DNA of 64,000 nt from Rhizobium sp. P38BS-XIX (GCF_012641435.1 NZ_JABAIJ010000001.1:1240001-1304000), one strand, 5' to 3'; positions 18,365-27,656 are shown, counted from the stretch's first letter. The notes: generated by a model from the sequence alone, not told the origin. Program-made: numbers and translations.

Positions 18365-18401
18365 AAGCCGGCCGCAATATCTTGCGGCCGGCTTTTCTTT
18401 T
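18365..18401. terminator. Strong terminator after bmt and the repeat
   Basis: AAGCCGGCCGCAA and TTGCGGCCGGCTT make a perfect 13-base stem around TATC, followed by TTCTTTT. It can serve the plus strand best. It lies beyond the RIME-like element, which suggests the repeat inserted between bmt and its terminator. Confidence 0.85.
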
Positions 18402-18449
18402 GGTCGAGCGTCAATCCCGCTCGTGTTCTGGGGCCGATGGCGCGGCCTC

Positions 18450-20975
18450 TTATTGACCGAGCGGCCGCTGATTGACCGCATCCAGGAAGGACATATCCTC
18501 AGCATCATCCTTGCCGAAGACGAAGAAATCCGCCTCGGAAATCAAGGGATGCTTGTAGGGGTTATCGATGTGCTTGAGCAGCGACCACCCCGGCATCCAG
18601 CGCGCCACATCGTCGGTGAAACGCCGATTCCTGACATGAATGGCGCCATGACGATCCGGACCATCATGGTTGGAGGCGTAAACGATGACGTAACGCTTGG
18701 ACATGGCAAAAAGCCTGTCCATATACGCGCGATACACATCTTCCTCGATGAGATGGAAGATAACGTCGAGGGATAACGTCAGCTCGAATGCTTCATTGTA
18801 CTGGCTCATGTCGAGTTGCGGGCTGCCAAGCCAGACAAAATCGCGGCCAGGACGATTTCCGTGAATGTTCAGACACAAATCAATAGCCGTTCGCGAAACG
18901 TCGAAACCGGTGTAATCGGCGAAGTTCAGGTAGCGAAGCTGATTGCCGTCGCCGCTTCCGAGCTCTCCAACTTTTTGCACCTGCTTTTCGGCAGTGAATG
19001 CGTTGAGAATCAGCGCCTTGTATTCCGCAGATCTGTGATAGGAACCCGCACCGGAATTACCGCCCGTCTGATACCGCTGCTCCCAGTATTTCGACGAATC
19101 AAAGGCAGGACGATGATCCGCGACAGGTTGTGCGAGCACCGGGGCGACGGGCTGCGCGATATTGACGATCGGCGCCACCGGCTCGAACCATTTCTGCCAT
19201 TCGTCGCCGCCAACCAGCTTCAGTTCGTTGCCGTTGCGAAGGGTCCAGGCTCGAACGCGCTGGGCATGCTTCGAGAGAAGTTCATGGTAGCGCTGACTAT
19301 GCGTGCCGCTGCGCGCAACAAGGTGCACTTCGCAGAGGAAATCGGGATGCAGCGCCACATCGCGCATCTCCTGAGTCTCGTGATCGCACGTGACGAAGAT
19401 GATCGGATCGCGTTCACGTCCGGCAACCGCCAGAATGAACTCCACCAATCCGTCGGCCCGATCCGCATCGACAAGATAGATGATCGACGAGGCGTCGGGG
19501 GCATCCGTCCGCAACAGCGAGATCGGATACATGGTCGAGAGAACTTCGTCCTGTTTCCTGGAGCTGTCATAGGCCGACCCCGTGCCGGCGGTCGATTGCT
19601 CGTAGATCGTCGGACGCTGCACTTCGATCGGCAGCAGCCATCTTTCCTTGCGCGGCACGATATAAGACGGGATACCCTCACGGTTGAGATATTCCGCAAG
19701 CCACGTATCGGCCATGTTGCGATGGCGGAAATCCGATAGCTGCATCTTCACCGTGTTCGAGTGGAACACACAGGCGTTCGTCGCAACGACATGGACGCGA
19801 CGCCGGCGCATGAAGGCGCGCTCGAAATGAAGGACGGCCCGTCCGCGATCCTTGTAGTAGCCCTTGCTCGGCTGCAGGATAATGGCGCCATGAACGCCGA
19901 CGACGGCCTGACCGCGCAGTTGGGCAAGTTCTCCGACAGAGCGGGCAACGAAGTCATCGGGGTAAATGATGTCATCGTCGCAGGTGATATAAACGGCGTC
20001 TTCGACCTGATCGAGGCCCCAGAACTTGCCGGCATCGCCGTAGCGGCTGCCATCGGTGTCGATGAAATGCCGGATCTTGGGATGATCTGCTATGAAGCCC
20101 GGCGCTTCGGTAAAACCGTTGAGATAGACGTACAGGCAATCGACTTGCGGCAGCAGCGACATGACGGTGGCGCGCAGCGCGATCTCATTTCCTGCGACCG
20201 TCGCCATGCCGGCCACGATCTGACGTGTCGGCGGCAGCAAAGCCAGGTGTCGCGGATCGACCAGATCTGTTGCCTTCGCCGGAATGCCGGCTTCATCGTG
20301 AACCGGCTCGAAAAGATAGGTCGGCGTGGTGTTGTAGAACTGGATCTTGCGATAACCGAGCGGCCGCAACACAGCTTCGACATCGGCCAGAACGGCCCGG
20401 GTTCCGGCGCTGACGAGCAGCTTCGGCCGGCACCGCGCAATCGTTTCCTGGGCGCCGCGCAGCACATCGGCCTCGCAGCCGCTGACATCGATCTTGATGA
20501 GATGCACCCGCTGCTCACTGATGATGTCGTCGAGCTTCGCCACCTGGATCTCGCCCTGCCCGTTAGGCTGGAACGTCGTGTTGCCGAGATTGCCGGCATC
20601 GGCGGTCGCGATCTCTCCCGTGCCGGAAACAGCGCCAAGCGCGAGCGGGTGAAGCTCGACCAGCCCGTTGATTCCGTTGAGTTCGACATTAGCCTGCAAC
20701 GCGGCGAACGCGATCGGATTGGGCTCGAAAGCGATCGTCCTCACGCCGAGAACAGAGCTGAAAAACAGCGTGTGATTGCCGATATAGGCACCGACGTCGA
20801 TCGCCAGCGCGTCCTCCGGCAATGATGAACCCACATCCTCGAGCATGGCCCGCTCGTAGAAGGCGCGGTTCTGAAGGATAAACCCTTGGATGTGATCATT
20901 CGGATTGGGAAGGTGAAACCTGACGGGGTTCCGGTAGGTGTTCACTTCGCAGGCGATCGTGGCTTGCAGCGTCAT
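18450..20975 (-). CDS. Three-domain FkbM methyltransferase - glycosyltransferase - SAM methyltransferase
   Basis: An 841-residue fusion. Residues about 45-215 form an FkbM-type methyltransferase (AIDVGAYIGNHTLFF, AFEPNPIAF, LIKIDVSGCEADVLRGA). Residues about 240-480 form a GT2-like transferase (MATVAGNEIALRATVMSLL, ITCDDDIIYPDDFV). A linker with Pro/Val repeats leads to a class I SAM methyltransferase at about 630-800 (VGELGSGDGNQLRYL, LTLSLDVIFHLIEE). It probably builds and O-methylates a surface glycan. The ATG at 20975 is preferred because GGAAAG lies at good spacing; an ATG at 20993 is the longer alternative. The acceptor is unknown. Confidence 0.75.
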   Translation of the reverse strand: MTLQATIACEVNTYRNPVRFHLPNPNDHIQGFILQNRAFYERAMLEDVGSSLPEDALAIDVGAYIGNHTLFFSSVLGVRTIAFEPNPIAFAALQANVELNGINGLVELHPLALGAVSGTGEIATADAGNLGNTTFQPNGQGEIQVAKLDDIISEQRVHLIKIDVSGCEADVLRGAQETIARCRPKLLVSAGTRAVLADVEAVLRPLGYRKIQFYNTTPTYLFEPVHDEAGIPAKATDLVDPRHLALLPPTRQIVAGMATVAGNEIALRATVMSLLPQVDCLYVYLNGFTEAPGFIADHPKIRHFIDTDGSRYGDAGKFWGLDQVEDAVYITCDDDIIYPDDFVARSVGELAQLRGQAVVGVHGAIILQPSKGYYKDRGRAVLHFERAFMRRRRVHVVATNACVFHSNTVKMQLSDFRHRNMADTWLAEYLNREGIPSYIVPRKERWLLPIEVQRPTIYEQSTAGTGSAYDSSRKQDEVLSTMYPISLLRTDAPDASSIIYLVDADRADGLVEFILAVAGRERDPIIFVTCDHETQEMRDVALHPDFLCEVHLVARSGTHSQRYHELLSKHAQRVRAWTLRNGNELKLVGGDEWQKWFEPVAPIVNIAQPVAPVLAQPVADHRPAFDSSKYWEQRYQTGGNSGAGSYHRSAEYKALILNAFTAEKQVQKVGELGSGDGNQLRYLNFADYTGFDVSRTAIDLCLNIHGNRPGRDFVWLGSPQLDMSQYNEAFELTLSLDVIFHLIEEDVYRAYMDRLFAMSKRYVIVYASNHDGPDRHGAIHVRNRRFTDDVARWMPGWSLLKHIDNPYKHPLISEADFFVFGKDDAEDMSFLDAVNQRPLGQ

Positions 20976-21051
20976 CGCGGTTCTTTCCAACATGCAAAGG
21001 TTTAACAGGCAAGGACTTATCGGGAATGGTCCGGCGCGACCGAAATGATCG

Positions 21052-22521
21052 TCAGCGGCCGCCGGCGACCATCAATCCGCTACCGCCCATTGCATCGAGA
21101 CTGAATTTCAGGCCCGCACTGACACTTGCCCAGCGTTTGGCCGCCATCACCTCGGTCGCGCGATCCTGGGCGAAGAGGCAAAGGTTAAAGCCGAAGGGCG
21201 ACAGATTGTTCGCCAGCGCCGGCAAGGCGAGCAAGGCGCTCTCGGTCGGGTATGACGTATTCTGAAGATCGACCACGACCAGTTCGAACTTGACGTCCGC
21301 GCCGATCTGCCGGGTATCGGGGAATGTCGCGGAAATATCCTCGAAACCGACATTGGCCGCCTCTGTTTCGATAATCGAGATATTGTCGGTCAGTCCGCTC
21401 GCCGTGAAGCGCGCGTCGAGATCGGCAACCTGCTCCGGTGTGATGCAGAGGCAGTTCAGCCCGATATCCTGTCCCGCCACGAGCGACGCCAATGCCAGTG
21501 CGGAGCGCGGCGCACCGATATGAAGAATATTCGGCTTGTCGCTTCGCGCAAACGCTGCCCGGCGAAGCGCCCAGATCTGCATCGGCGTCAACGGATTGCG
21601 GCCGGCAACGGACTGGGCGTCGAGCAAGGTCGGATAACCCGAAACGAGAATGTCGCTTGCCGTCTTTTGCCAGACGTCCGTGCCAACAACGATGCTGGAC
21701 ACATCCGGCGCGGCATTATCGGCAAAAACCACAGGAGCCGGCTTCGGCGCAGCGGTCGTGGCGACAGGCCGCGTCACCGGCAGAGGCGGCTTGTTGAAGG
21801 CATCCTGTGCCGAACGCTGCTGTGACGTCGAGTTGAGACCACGCGAATTCGGATCGAGATTATGGTGCGAATAGGGATTGGACGCCGTGTAGCAGTGCGC
21901 ATTGATCGGCATGTATTCGTAGCGCCGCGTCTGGTCGAGAATGGGGAGCGCCAAAGCGATGTCGCAGGCAGCCATGAACCACTGCCCGGCATTGTCGCGG
22001 AAATAGCTCTCCGGAATATTGTCGAGCAACGAAGCGCGAAAGCTGAAGAAATGGCTGGTCTTCCATCCCTGAGCGCGCGGCGAAAGATTGGGATCGAGCG
22101 GACCGTTGCCGCCAACGCCGCCGCCATCCGTGATGAAATTCGTCCAGACGACATCCTTGCCACCCGCGTACTTCTGCGCCATCTGCTCCAGGATGGTCGG
22201 GATGATCAGCTGATCGTCGCCATCGAGAATTCCGATGAAATCAGCGGCATGGGCAAGCGGGCGCAGATGCTCCCAGACGTTACGCGACTTCCCCATTTGG
22301 GTGTCGTTGCGGATGAAGGTGTGTCGGTTCGGAAAAAGATCGTTGAGGACCGATGCCGCGATCACCCCGGTATCGTCCTGCGAGCAGTCATCGACAAAGA
22401 GAACATGCAGATCGTCCAAGGTCTGCCGTGAAAGGCTTGCGAGGGACTGGCGGACGTACATTTCGCAGTCGCGCGCCGTCATGAAGATCAGCGCCGTTGT
22501 CCCGTTTGCAATTTCCGTCAT
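21052..22521 (-). CDS. GT2 glycosyltransferase fused to a SAM-methyltransferase-like domain
   Basis: A protein of about 489 residues. The N-terminal ~230 residues are a family 2 glycosyltransferase (ALIFMTARDCEMYVRQSL, VLFVDDCSQDDT, ADFIGILDGDDQLI with the DxD-like site). A Pro/Ala linker follows. The C-terminal part (from NILHIGAPRSALALASLV) looks like a Rossmann-fold methyltransferase whose glycine motif is diverged. It lies directly upstream of the three-domain fusion on the same strand and probably acts in the same glycan pathway. The ATG at 22521 is chosen over the adjacent GTG at 22524. Confidence 0.7.
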   Translation of the reverse strand: MTEIANGTTALIFMTARDCEMYVRQSLASLSRQTLDDLHVLFVDDCSQDDTGVIAASVLNDLFPNRHTFIRNDTQMGKSRNVWEHLRPLAHAADFIGILDGDDQLIIPTILEQMAQKYAGGKDVVWTNFITDGGGVGGNGPLDPNLSPRAQGWKTSHFFSFRASLLDNIPESYFRDNAGQWFMAACDIALALPILDQTRRYEYMPINAHCYTASNPYSHHNLDPNSRGLNSTSQQRSAQDAFNKPPLPVTRPVATTAAPKPAPVVFADNAAPDVSSIVVGTDVWQKTASDILVSGYPTLLDAQSVAGRNPLTPMQIWALRRAAFARSDKPNILHIGAPRSALALASLVAGQDIGLNCLCITPEQVADLDARFTASGLTDNISIIETEAANVGFEDISATFPDTRQIGADVKFELVVVDLQNTSYPTESALLALPALANNLSPFGFNLCLFAQDRATEVMAAKRWASVSAGLKFSLDAMGGSGLMVAGGR

Positions 22522-22625
22522 CACCGTCTCGCAGCCTCAATCCGACAATATCGCCTGGAGGATATGGCATCCCCTGCTATCCCGATTAGCGAATGTGGCT
22601 GGCTCCAACCTTGCGTATCCCCACC

Positions 22626-23372
22626 TCATCCCGGCAGCAGTTCCGTCACGGCGATGATCGGACCGAGCGGAAAAAGACCGTCCCGTCTTTGCCATTCCGG
22701 AATGTCCAGGCTTGAAATGCTGCCATCCAGAAACAGCGCATTGGCGCAGCCGAGATCGTCGCGGAACAATGTCGCGAAGTCGTGGAACCGGACCGGACCG
22801 TCGGAAACGACAAAAACGACCTTGCCGTCGGCGGTAACGCCGACGCCGTTGCGTGATTTCAGGCTCGTGCTGTCGGCGAGGAAGGACGGATGAAGCTTGC
22901 CGTCGATGACCAGCATCGGCCCGGACTGTGTCGCATAAAACGGCTTTATGCCGGAAGAGACGAATGCGTTGCTTTCCATCACACCCGCCTTCCCCGGCAG
23001 AAGATAGAAGACGCCATTCGGCAGCAAATGGAAATTGCCCCAACCCTTGTTGGTATTGATCGCTTTCAGTTCACGCCCGTTTTCAACGAACAGGCCGACC
23101 GGTGATTGATCGTCGAGATACATGCCGCCGTTCATGGCAAAACGGATATAGATCCGGTCCTGGCGCAGATCATTCTCAAGCGCACGAAACGAGCCGTAGG
23201 GCTTGCCGCTGCGATCGTTCTGAAAAAGCTGGATGTCGTCGACAGCCGGATCGAAGCTACAGATGGTATAGGCATCGCCGAGATGCTGCACCTTGCGGCA
23301 TGCCTCGCCTGCGGACGCGGCCGTGCCGAAGGCGAGCGCGGCCAGGATCGTCATCAATCGAATCAAGGTCAT
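22626..23372 (-). CDS. Exported phosphodiester glycosidase family protein
   Basis: A 248-residue protein with a Sec signal (MTLIRLMTILAALAFG, ending ASAGE). The mature domain matches the NAGPA/phosphodiester glycosidase family (PF09992): FAMNGGMYLDDQSPVGLFVENG, KGWGNFHLLPNGVFYL, ATQSGPMLVIDGK, SRNGVGVTADGKVVFVVSD, and the LFLDGSISSL end. Related proteins cleave sugar phosphodiesters in wall or capsule polymers. Upstream in-frame codons to 23426 are discarded because the signal peptide begins at the ATG at 23372. The neighbouring glycosyltransferases fit a glycan role. Confidence 0.8.
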   Translation of the reverse strand: MTLIRLMTILAALAFGTAASAGEACRKVQHLGDAYTICSFDPAVDDIQLFQNDRSGKPYGSFRALENDLRQDRIYIRFAMNGGMYLDDQSPVGLFVENGRELKAINTNKGWGNFHLLPNGVFYLLPGKAGVMESNAFVSSGIKPFYATQSGPMLVIDGKLHPSFLADSTSLKSRNGVGVTADGKVVFVVSDGPVRFHDFATLFRDDLGCANALFLDGSISSLDIPEWQRRDGLFPLGPIIAVTELLPG

Positions 23373-23439
23373 AACTCCAGATTGATAGCATGGGCGGCAA
23401 GTCGCAATGAAATTGCGGCAAAACAAGGAGGCAATGGAT

Positions 23440-24132
23440 TTAAAGCTTTAGAGCCGCCATGTGAAAGGAAAGCTGTTCGGCGGGATAACGATAAGTGGCC
23501 CCGACGGGACAGGCATTTCGGGCAAGGCATCCCGTCGCCATGCAGGTCGCCTGCCCTTGCGCGCTTCGCAAGTACGATCGACAGTGCTGAACATCGAACC
23601 CGGTGGGCTCCACCGCTCCCGCGGGACAGCTTGTAAGACAAGGCTTGTCAGCGCAGCGGTCACAGGGATGATCGTCATCGGTTGGTGCCGGTTCCTCCGT
23701 CAGCAAATCCGCAAATCCAAGGGCGCCACGATAGCCGTGCCAGAGGCCGTATCGCGGATGGATGAGAATACCGAGAGGCGAGGCCTTCAGACCCTCAGCC
23801 TTCATGGTCCAGCGCTGAAACGGCTGCCATGGCGGGTCGGACGGGAAATAGGCAGTCGCGCCGAATTCTGCGGCGACGGGCCTGATGATCGCTTTCGACC
23901 AGTCATCGAGCGGATCGCGGCGGCCGATATTTTCGGGCAGTTGACGCCACAGAGAGAATGGTCGCCAGATAGAGCCGCCGATATTGCCAAGCAACACTAC
24001 ACTCCGCGCCGGCAGGCCATCGTCCAATTGCGGCCCATCACCATCGTCAAAATGAAGGCTGCCACGAACGAAAACTCCGTGGGCGCCAAGCGCCGCACGG
24101 AGCTTCTCAATCATGACAGGGCCGCCGCTCAC
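23440..24132 (-). CDS. 4Fe-4S ferredoxin-type protein of the corrinoid module
   Basis: A 230-residue protein. The last ~75 residues carry a Cys-rich ferredoxin-type pattern (CDRCADKPCLTSCPAGAV, then CRSYLRSAQGQATCMATGCLARNACPVG) that could hold two clusters, as in epoxyqueuosine-reductase-like proteins. The N-terminal part has no recognised motif. It lies 101 bases downstream of the MttB-like gene on the same strand. It may supply low-potential electrons for corrinoid reactivation. GTG at 24132 is chosen because AAGGGG lies 5 bases upstream; ATG at 24114 is the alternative. Confidence 0.7.
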   Translation of the reverse strand: MSGGPVMIEKLRAALGAHGVFVRGSLHFDDGDGPQLDDGLPARSVVLLGNIGGSIWRPFSLWRQLPENIGRRDPLDDWSKAIIRPVAAEFGATAYFPSDPPWQPFQRWTMKAEGLKASPLGILIHPRYGLWHGYRGALGFADLLTEEPAPTDDDHPCDRCADKPCLTSCPAGAVEPTGFDVQHCRSYLRSAQGQATCMATGCLARNACPVGATYRYPAEQLSFHMAALKL

Positions 24133-24233
24133 CGTGGCCCCTTATATTGATAGTGCGGCCGCCAGACTTCCTTCTGGATCAGGTCGGCAACGCGCGTTGC
24201 ACCGCCTTGCTCCCTGGCGGCCTCGGGCTCTCT

Positions 24234-25814
24234 TCAAGTGAAAGCGTCCGGCATCGAATCCTTGCGCTTCTGGATATAGGCCAGCAACGCTTCGTCGACG
24301 GCCGCATCAAGCGGAGGCGCTTCATAATGGTCGAGCCAGGAGCGGCAAAGCGCGTTGGCGCGATCTTCGATGCGCTTCTGTCCCTCGATTTCCCACTGCT
24401 CGAAGGAGTTGTTGTCGGCGAGCGGCGAGCGATAGAACGCGGATTGGAAATTCGCCTGGGTATGACCGCAGCCGAGATAGTGGCTTCCCGGACCGACTTC
24501 GCGGATAGCATCCAGCGCCTGACCATTCTCCGAAAGATCGATCCCTTCCGCCATCTTCTGCATCATGCCGAGCTGGTCCTGGTCGATCATGAACTTCTCG
24601 TAGGAAGAAACGAGACCGCCTTCGAGCCAGCCTGCGGCATGGAGCACGAAATTCGTGCCCGCCAGCAGCGTCATGTTCAGCGTATTGGCTGATTCATGCG
24701 CCGCCTGCGCATCTGGCACCTTGGAGCCGCAGAGCGAACCGCCGGTACGGAAAGGCAGACCGAGACGACGGGCAAGCTGCGCTGCCCCGTAGGAAACGAG
24801 CGACGGCTCCGGCGTACCGAAGGTCGGCGCTCCCGACTGCATGGAGATCGAGGCGGCAAAAGTTCCGAACAGGACCGGCGAGCCCTTGCGAATCAACTGC
24901 GTAAAGGATGCCCCAGCCAAAACTTCCGCAAGAATCTGCGTCAGCGTGCCAGCGACCGTTACCGGGCTCATGGCGCCCGAAAGGATGAAAGGAGACACGA
25001 CCGAAGCCTGGTTGTGTCGCGCGTAAACCTTCAAGGCGCCGAGCATGGTCTCGTCGAAGACCATCGGCGAGTTGGCATTGATCAGGTTGAGGGTGACGCA
25101 ATTGTTCTCGACGAAATCGTCCCCAAACACGATCTTCGCCATTGCGATCGTGTCTTCGGCGCGCTCCGGCGCGGTCACCGATCCCATGAACGGCTTGTCG
25201 GAATATTTGATATGGCTGTAGACCATGTCGAGGTGACGCTTGTTCACCGGAACGTCCACCGGCTCGCAAACCGTACCGCCCGAGGAGTGCATCGACGGCG
25301 CCATATAAGCGAGCTTCACGAAATTGCGGAAATCCTCAATCGTCGCATAGCGGCGGTTGCCTTCGAGGTCGCGCACGAAGGGAGGCCCGTAGACGGGTGC
25401 GAAAATCGTCGCCTTGCCGCCAACGTGAACGTTGCGGGCGCTGTTGCGCGCATGCCAGGTGAATTCCTTCGGAGCCGTCTTCAACAGTTCGCGGCAAAGT
25501 CCCTTCGGGAAGTGGACGCGCTGCCCGCGCACATCGGCGCCGGCTTGCTTCCAGAGCTCGAGTGCCTCGGCATCGTCGCGAAACTCGATCCCGATTTCCT
25601 CTAGAATCGTATCGGCATTGCGCTCGATGAGCTGCAGGCCTTCTTCATCGAGAACTTCGTAAACGCCGATCTTGCGGGTGATATAAGGAAGCGAAGGACC
25701 AGGCCCGCCACCGCTGCGCGACGCACGCCTTGCGGCGGCTCCTCTACCCTCGGTTCGCGAACGCCGTCCGCCGCCATCGCCACCTGCAACCGGCTGTTCG
25801 ATCATATCGTCCAT
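24234..25814 (-). CDS. MttB-superfamily (non-pyrrolysine) quaternary-amine:corrinoid methyltransferase
   Basis: A 526-residue member of the trimethylamine methyltransferase family (PF06253), which moves a methyl group from a quaternary amine such as glycine betaine, proline betaine or carnitine to a Co(I) corrinoid protein. No in-frame amber codon is present, so it is not the pyrrolysine type. Typical stretches include GGKATIFAPVYGPPFV, MVYSHIKYSDKPFMGS, SPFILSGAMSPVTVAG and GTPEPSLVSYGAAQLARRLGLPFR. The first ~42 residues are an unusual Gly/Arg-rich disordered tail. It is divergent from the corrinoid protein gene at 26073. The exact amine cannot be told from sequence. Confidence 0.9.
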   Translation of the reverse strand: MDDMIEQPVAGGDGGGRRSRTEGRGAAARRASRSGGGPGPSLPYITRKIGVYEVLDEEGLQLIERNADTILEEIGIEFRDDAEALELWKQAGADVRGQRVHFPKGLCRELLKTAPKEFTWHARNSARNVHVGGKATIFAPVYGPPFVRDLEGNRRYATIEDFRNFVKLAYMAPSMHSSGGTVCEPVDVPVNKRHLDMVYSHIKYSDKPFMGSVTAPERAEDTIAMAKIVFGDDFVENNCVTLNLINANSPMVFDETMLGALKVYARHNQASVVSPFILSGAMSPVTVAGTLTQILAEVLAGASFTQLIRKGSPVLFGTFAASISMQSGAPTFGTPEPSLVSYGAAQLARRLGLPFRTGGSLCGSKVPDAQAAHESANTLNMTLLAGTNFVLHAAGWLEGGLVSSYEKFMIDQDQLGMMQKMAEGIDLSENGQALDAIREVGPGSHYLGCGHTQANFQSAFYRSPLADNNSFEQWEIEGQKRIEDRANALCRSWLDHYEAPPLDAAVDEALLAYIQKRKDSMPDAFT

Positions 25815-26072
25815 GATGTTTCCTCGCTCCTGCGCATGAATGCGTCTATCCTCGCCATGCTACCCGATTCCGACAAGCAGACGTTTCTTAATGCGCCAGC
25901 CATTAGCATAGGACAGACATGGAAGCGTCAATATCCTCGCTTTATATTCGTCGCGATTGATCCGCATCACGTCGCATTCGAAAAGAGTTTTGGCGGCCTT
26001 CGGGTCTATCGATAATAGTGACAGTGTTTTATACAAGCCTCTGATGCATTGCACGAAAACGGGATGGAGCGC

Positions 26073-26774
26073 ATGTCTGACGACGAAATCATTCTCTCGG
26101 AACTTTCTGACGAAGAGCTCGTGCAGCAGATGCATGACGACCTGTATGACGGGTTGAAGGAAGAGATCGAGGAAGCAACGCAGATCCTTCTCGATCGCGG
26201 CTGGACCCCTTACGACGTGCTGACGCAGGCACTTGTCGAAGGCATGCGCATCGTCGGCATCGACTTCCGCGACGGTATTCTTTTCGTTCCGGAAGTTCTG
26301 CTTTCCGCCAATGCGATGAAGGCCGGCATGGCGATCCTGCGGCCGCTTCTGGCGATGACCGGCGCTCCGAAGCTGGGCAAGATGGTGATCGGCACCGTCA
26401 AGGGCGACATTCACGACATCGGCAAAAACCTCGTCGGCATGATGATGGAAGGCGCCGGTTTCGACGTGATCGATCTTGGCATCAACAACCCGGTTGAAAA
26501 CTATCTCGACGCGATCGAACGTGAGCAGCCCGACATTCTCGGCATGTCTGCCCTGCTGACGACGACGATGCCTTACATGAAGGTTGTCATCGATACGCTG
26601 AAGGAAAAAGGCCTGCGCGATGATTACGTCGTTCTCGTCGGCGGCGCGCCGCTGAACGAAGAGTTCGGCAAGGCTGTCGGCGCTGACGCCTATTGCCGTG
26701 ACGCAGCTGTCGCTGTCGAGACAGCCAAGGAATTCATGAAGCGCAAGCACAACAGCCTGGCCGCCGGCGCCTGA
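26073..26774 (+). CDS. Corrinoid (B12-binding) methyl-carrier protein, MttC/MtgC-like
   Basis: A 233-residue two-domain protein. The N-terminal ~90 residues are the helical cap (EEIEEATQILLDRGW, LVEGMRIVGIDFRDG, FVPEVLLSANAMKAGM). The Rossmann-type B12-binding domain follows, with DIHDIGKNLV at about residue 112, where His114 is the lower cobalt ligand, then GADAYCRDA near the end. It carries methyl groups between the MttB-like enzyme and the pterin methyltransferase. The ATG at 26073 has GGAG close upstream. ATG 26064 or TTG 26049 would only add a few residues. Confidence 0.93.
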   Translation: MSDDEIILSELSDEELVQQMHDDLYDGLKEEIEEATQILLDRGWTPYDVLTQALVEGMRIVGIDFRDGILFVPEVLLSANAMKAGMAILRPLLAMTGAPKLGKMVIGTVKGDIHDIGKNLVGMMMEGAGFDVIDLGINNPVENYLDAIEREQPDILGMSALLTTTMPYMKVVIDTLKEKGLRDDYVVLVGGAPLNEEFGKAVGADAYCRDAAVAVETAKEFMKRKHNSLAAGA

Positions 26775-26789
26775 TTGCGACATAACTAC

Positions 26790-26819
26790 GCCGGCGGCAA
26801 CCAAAGGGTTGTCGCCGGC
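26790..26819. terminator. Hairpin between convergent corrinoid-protein and lipoprotein genes
   Basis: GCCGGCGGCAACC pairs with GGTTGTCGCCGGC (one G-U) around AAAG, a 13-base stem placed exactly between two convergent genes. There is no T run, so intrinsic termination is not certain. Confidence 0.5.
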
Positions 26820-26839
26820 CTATCGGCATCCCAAATCTG

Positions 26840-26998
26840 TTATTGCGCAGCCTTCTTGACCGTATGACCGGCGTCCTGGGTGGCGTTCACTGCGTTTGCA
26901 GTGTCTCTGCCCACGCCGCGAATTGTATTCGCGCATGAAGCAAGGACCATGAGAACTGCGCAGGCGGTGGCAATTTTGCTGAATGTCGAGGCAGTCAT
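26840..26998 (-). CDS. Entericidin-like small lipoprotein
   Basis: A 52-residue protein with a lipoprotein signal: MTASTFSKIATACAVLMVLASC, with the lipobox LASC and the modified Cys at 22. The short mature part has RGVGRDTANAVNATQDAGHTV, the pattern of the entericidin A/B family of small membrane-anchored stress peptides. GAGAGGG lies 9 bases before the ATG at 26998. It is convergent with the corrinoid gene and divergent from the DUF1638 gene, so it interrupts the plus-strand module but has its own promoter. Confidence 0.8.
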   Translation of the reverse strand: MTASTFSKIATACAVLMVLASCANTIRGVGRDTANAVNATQDAGHTVKKAAQ

Positions 26999-27068
26999 GA
27001 TCGGGAACCCTCTCTGAGTGGATATCGATAAACAAAAGGCGGAGACCTATCCTCCGCGTGGTAAACGC

Positions 27069-27656
27069 ATGACAACGGAAAAAGTTCATGTGATCGCGTG
27101 CGGCGCAATCGCGCGCGAGATACTGGCGGTCACCCGAATAAACGGGCTCGACCACATCGATCTGCACTGTCTTCCGGCAATCTACCATGCCTATCCGCAG
27201 AAGATCGTTCCGGCCCTGGAGGTGGCGATTGCTGAAGCCCGTTCACGCGGTTTCGAGAAAATCTTTGTCGGCTATGCCGATTGCGGCACAGGCGGCGATC
27301 TCGACAAACTTTGCGAGCGTGAGGGGATAGAGCGCCTATCCGGTCCCCACTGTTATTCCTTCTTTACCGGCAACGAGGCCTTTGCGGCGCGAGATGACGA
27401 CGTCACCTCGTTTTTTCTGACGGATTTTCTGGCGCGCCAGTTCGAAGCCTTCGTGATCGTGCCGCTTGGTCTGGATCGCCATCCGGAACTGCGCGACATG
27501 TATTTCGGCAATTATCGTAAGGTGGTCTACCTCTCGCAGGAGGAAGATCCGACGCTGCAAGCCAAGGCGCGCGAAGCCGCAGCCTATCTCGGGCTCGACT
27601 ACGAGTACCGTTTCACCGGCTACGGCGATCTCGCCCGCGAACTGATTGTTGTCTGA
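27069..27656 (+). CDS. DUF1638 protein of the corrinoid module
   Basis: A 195-residue cytoplasmic protein of the DUF1638 family. Visible features are the N-terminal VHVIACGAIAREIL, the CLPAIYHAYPQKI stretch, the GYADCGTGGDLD segment with a conserved Cys, and GPHCYSFF. The family is recurrently encoded beside MttB-type methyltransferases and corrinoid proteins; its reaction is unknown. A GCGGAG/CTCCGC hairpin (27039-27057) sits directly before the ATG and could limit ribosome access. A GTG at 27018 is a possible longer start without a better ribosome site. Confidence 0.8.
   Translation: MTTEKVHVIACGAIAREILAVTRINGLDHIDLHCLPAIYHAYPQKIVPALEVAIAEARSRGFEKIFVGYADCGTGGDLDKLCEREGIERLSGPHCYSFFTGNEAFAARDDDVTSFFLTDFLARQFEAFVIVPLGLDRHPELRDMYFGNYRKVVYLSQEEDPTLQAKAREAAAYLGLDYEYRFTGYGDLARELIVV

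Noticed and set aside
24234..25814. Pyrrolysine-type MttB
   Set aside because: The reading frame has no internal amber codon and no pyl genes are seen, so the non-pyrrolysine group is the right call.
25860..26804. 314-codon minus-strand frame over the corrinoid protein gene
   Set aside because: The plus strand has the DIHDIG B12 motif in frame; the antisense frame is a shadow.
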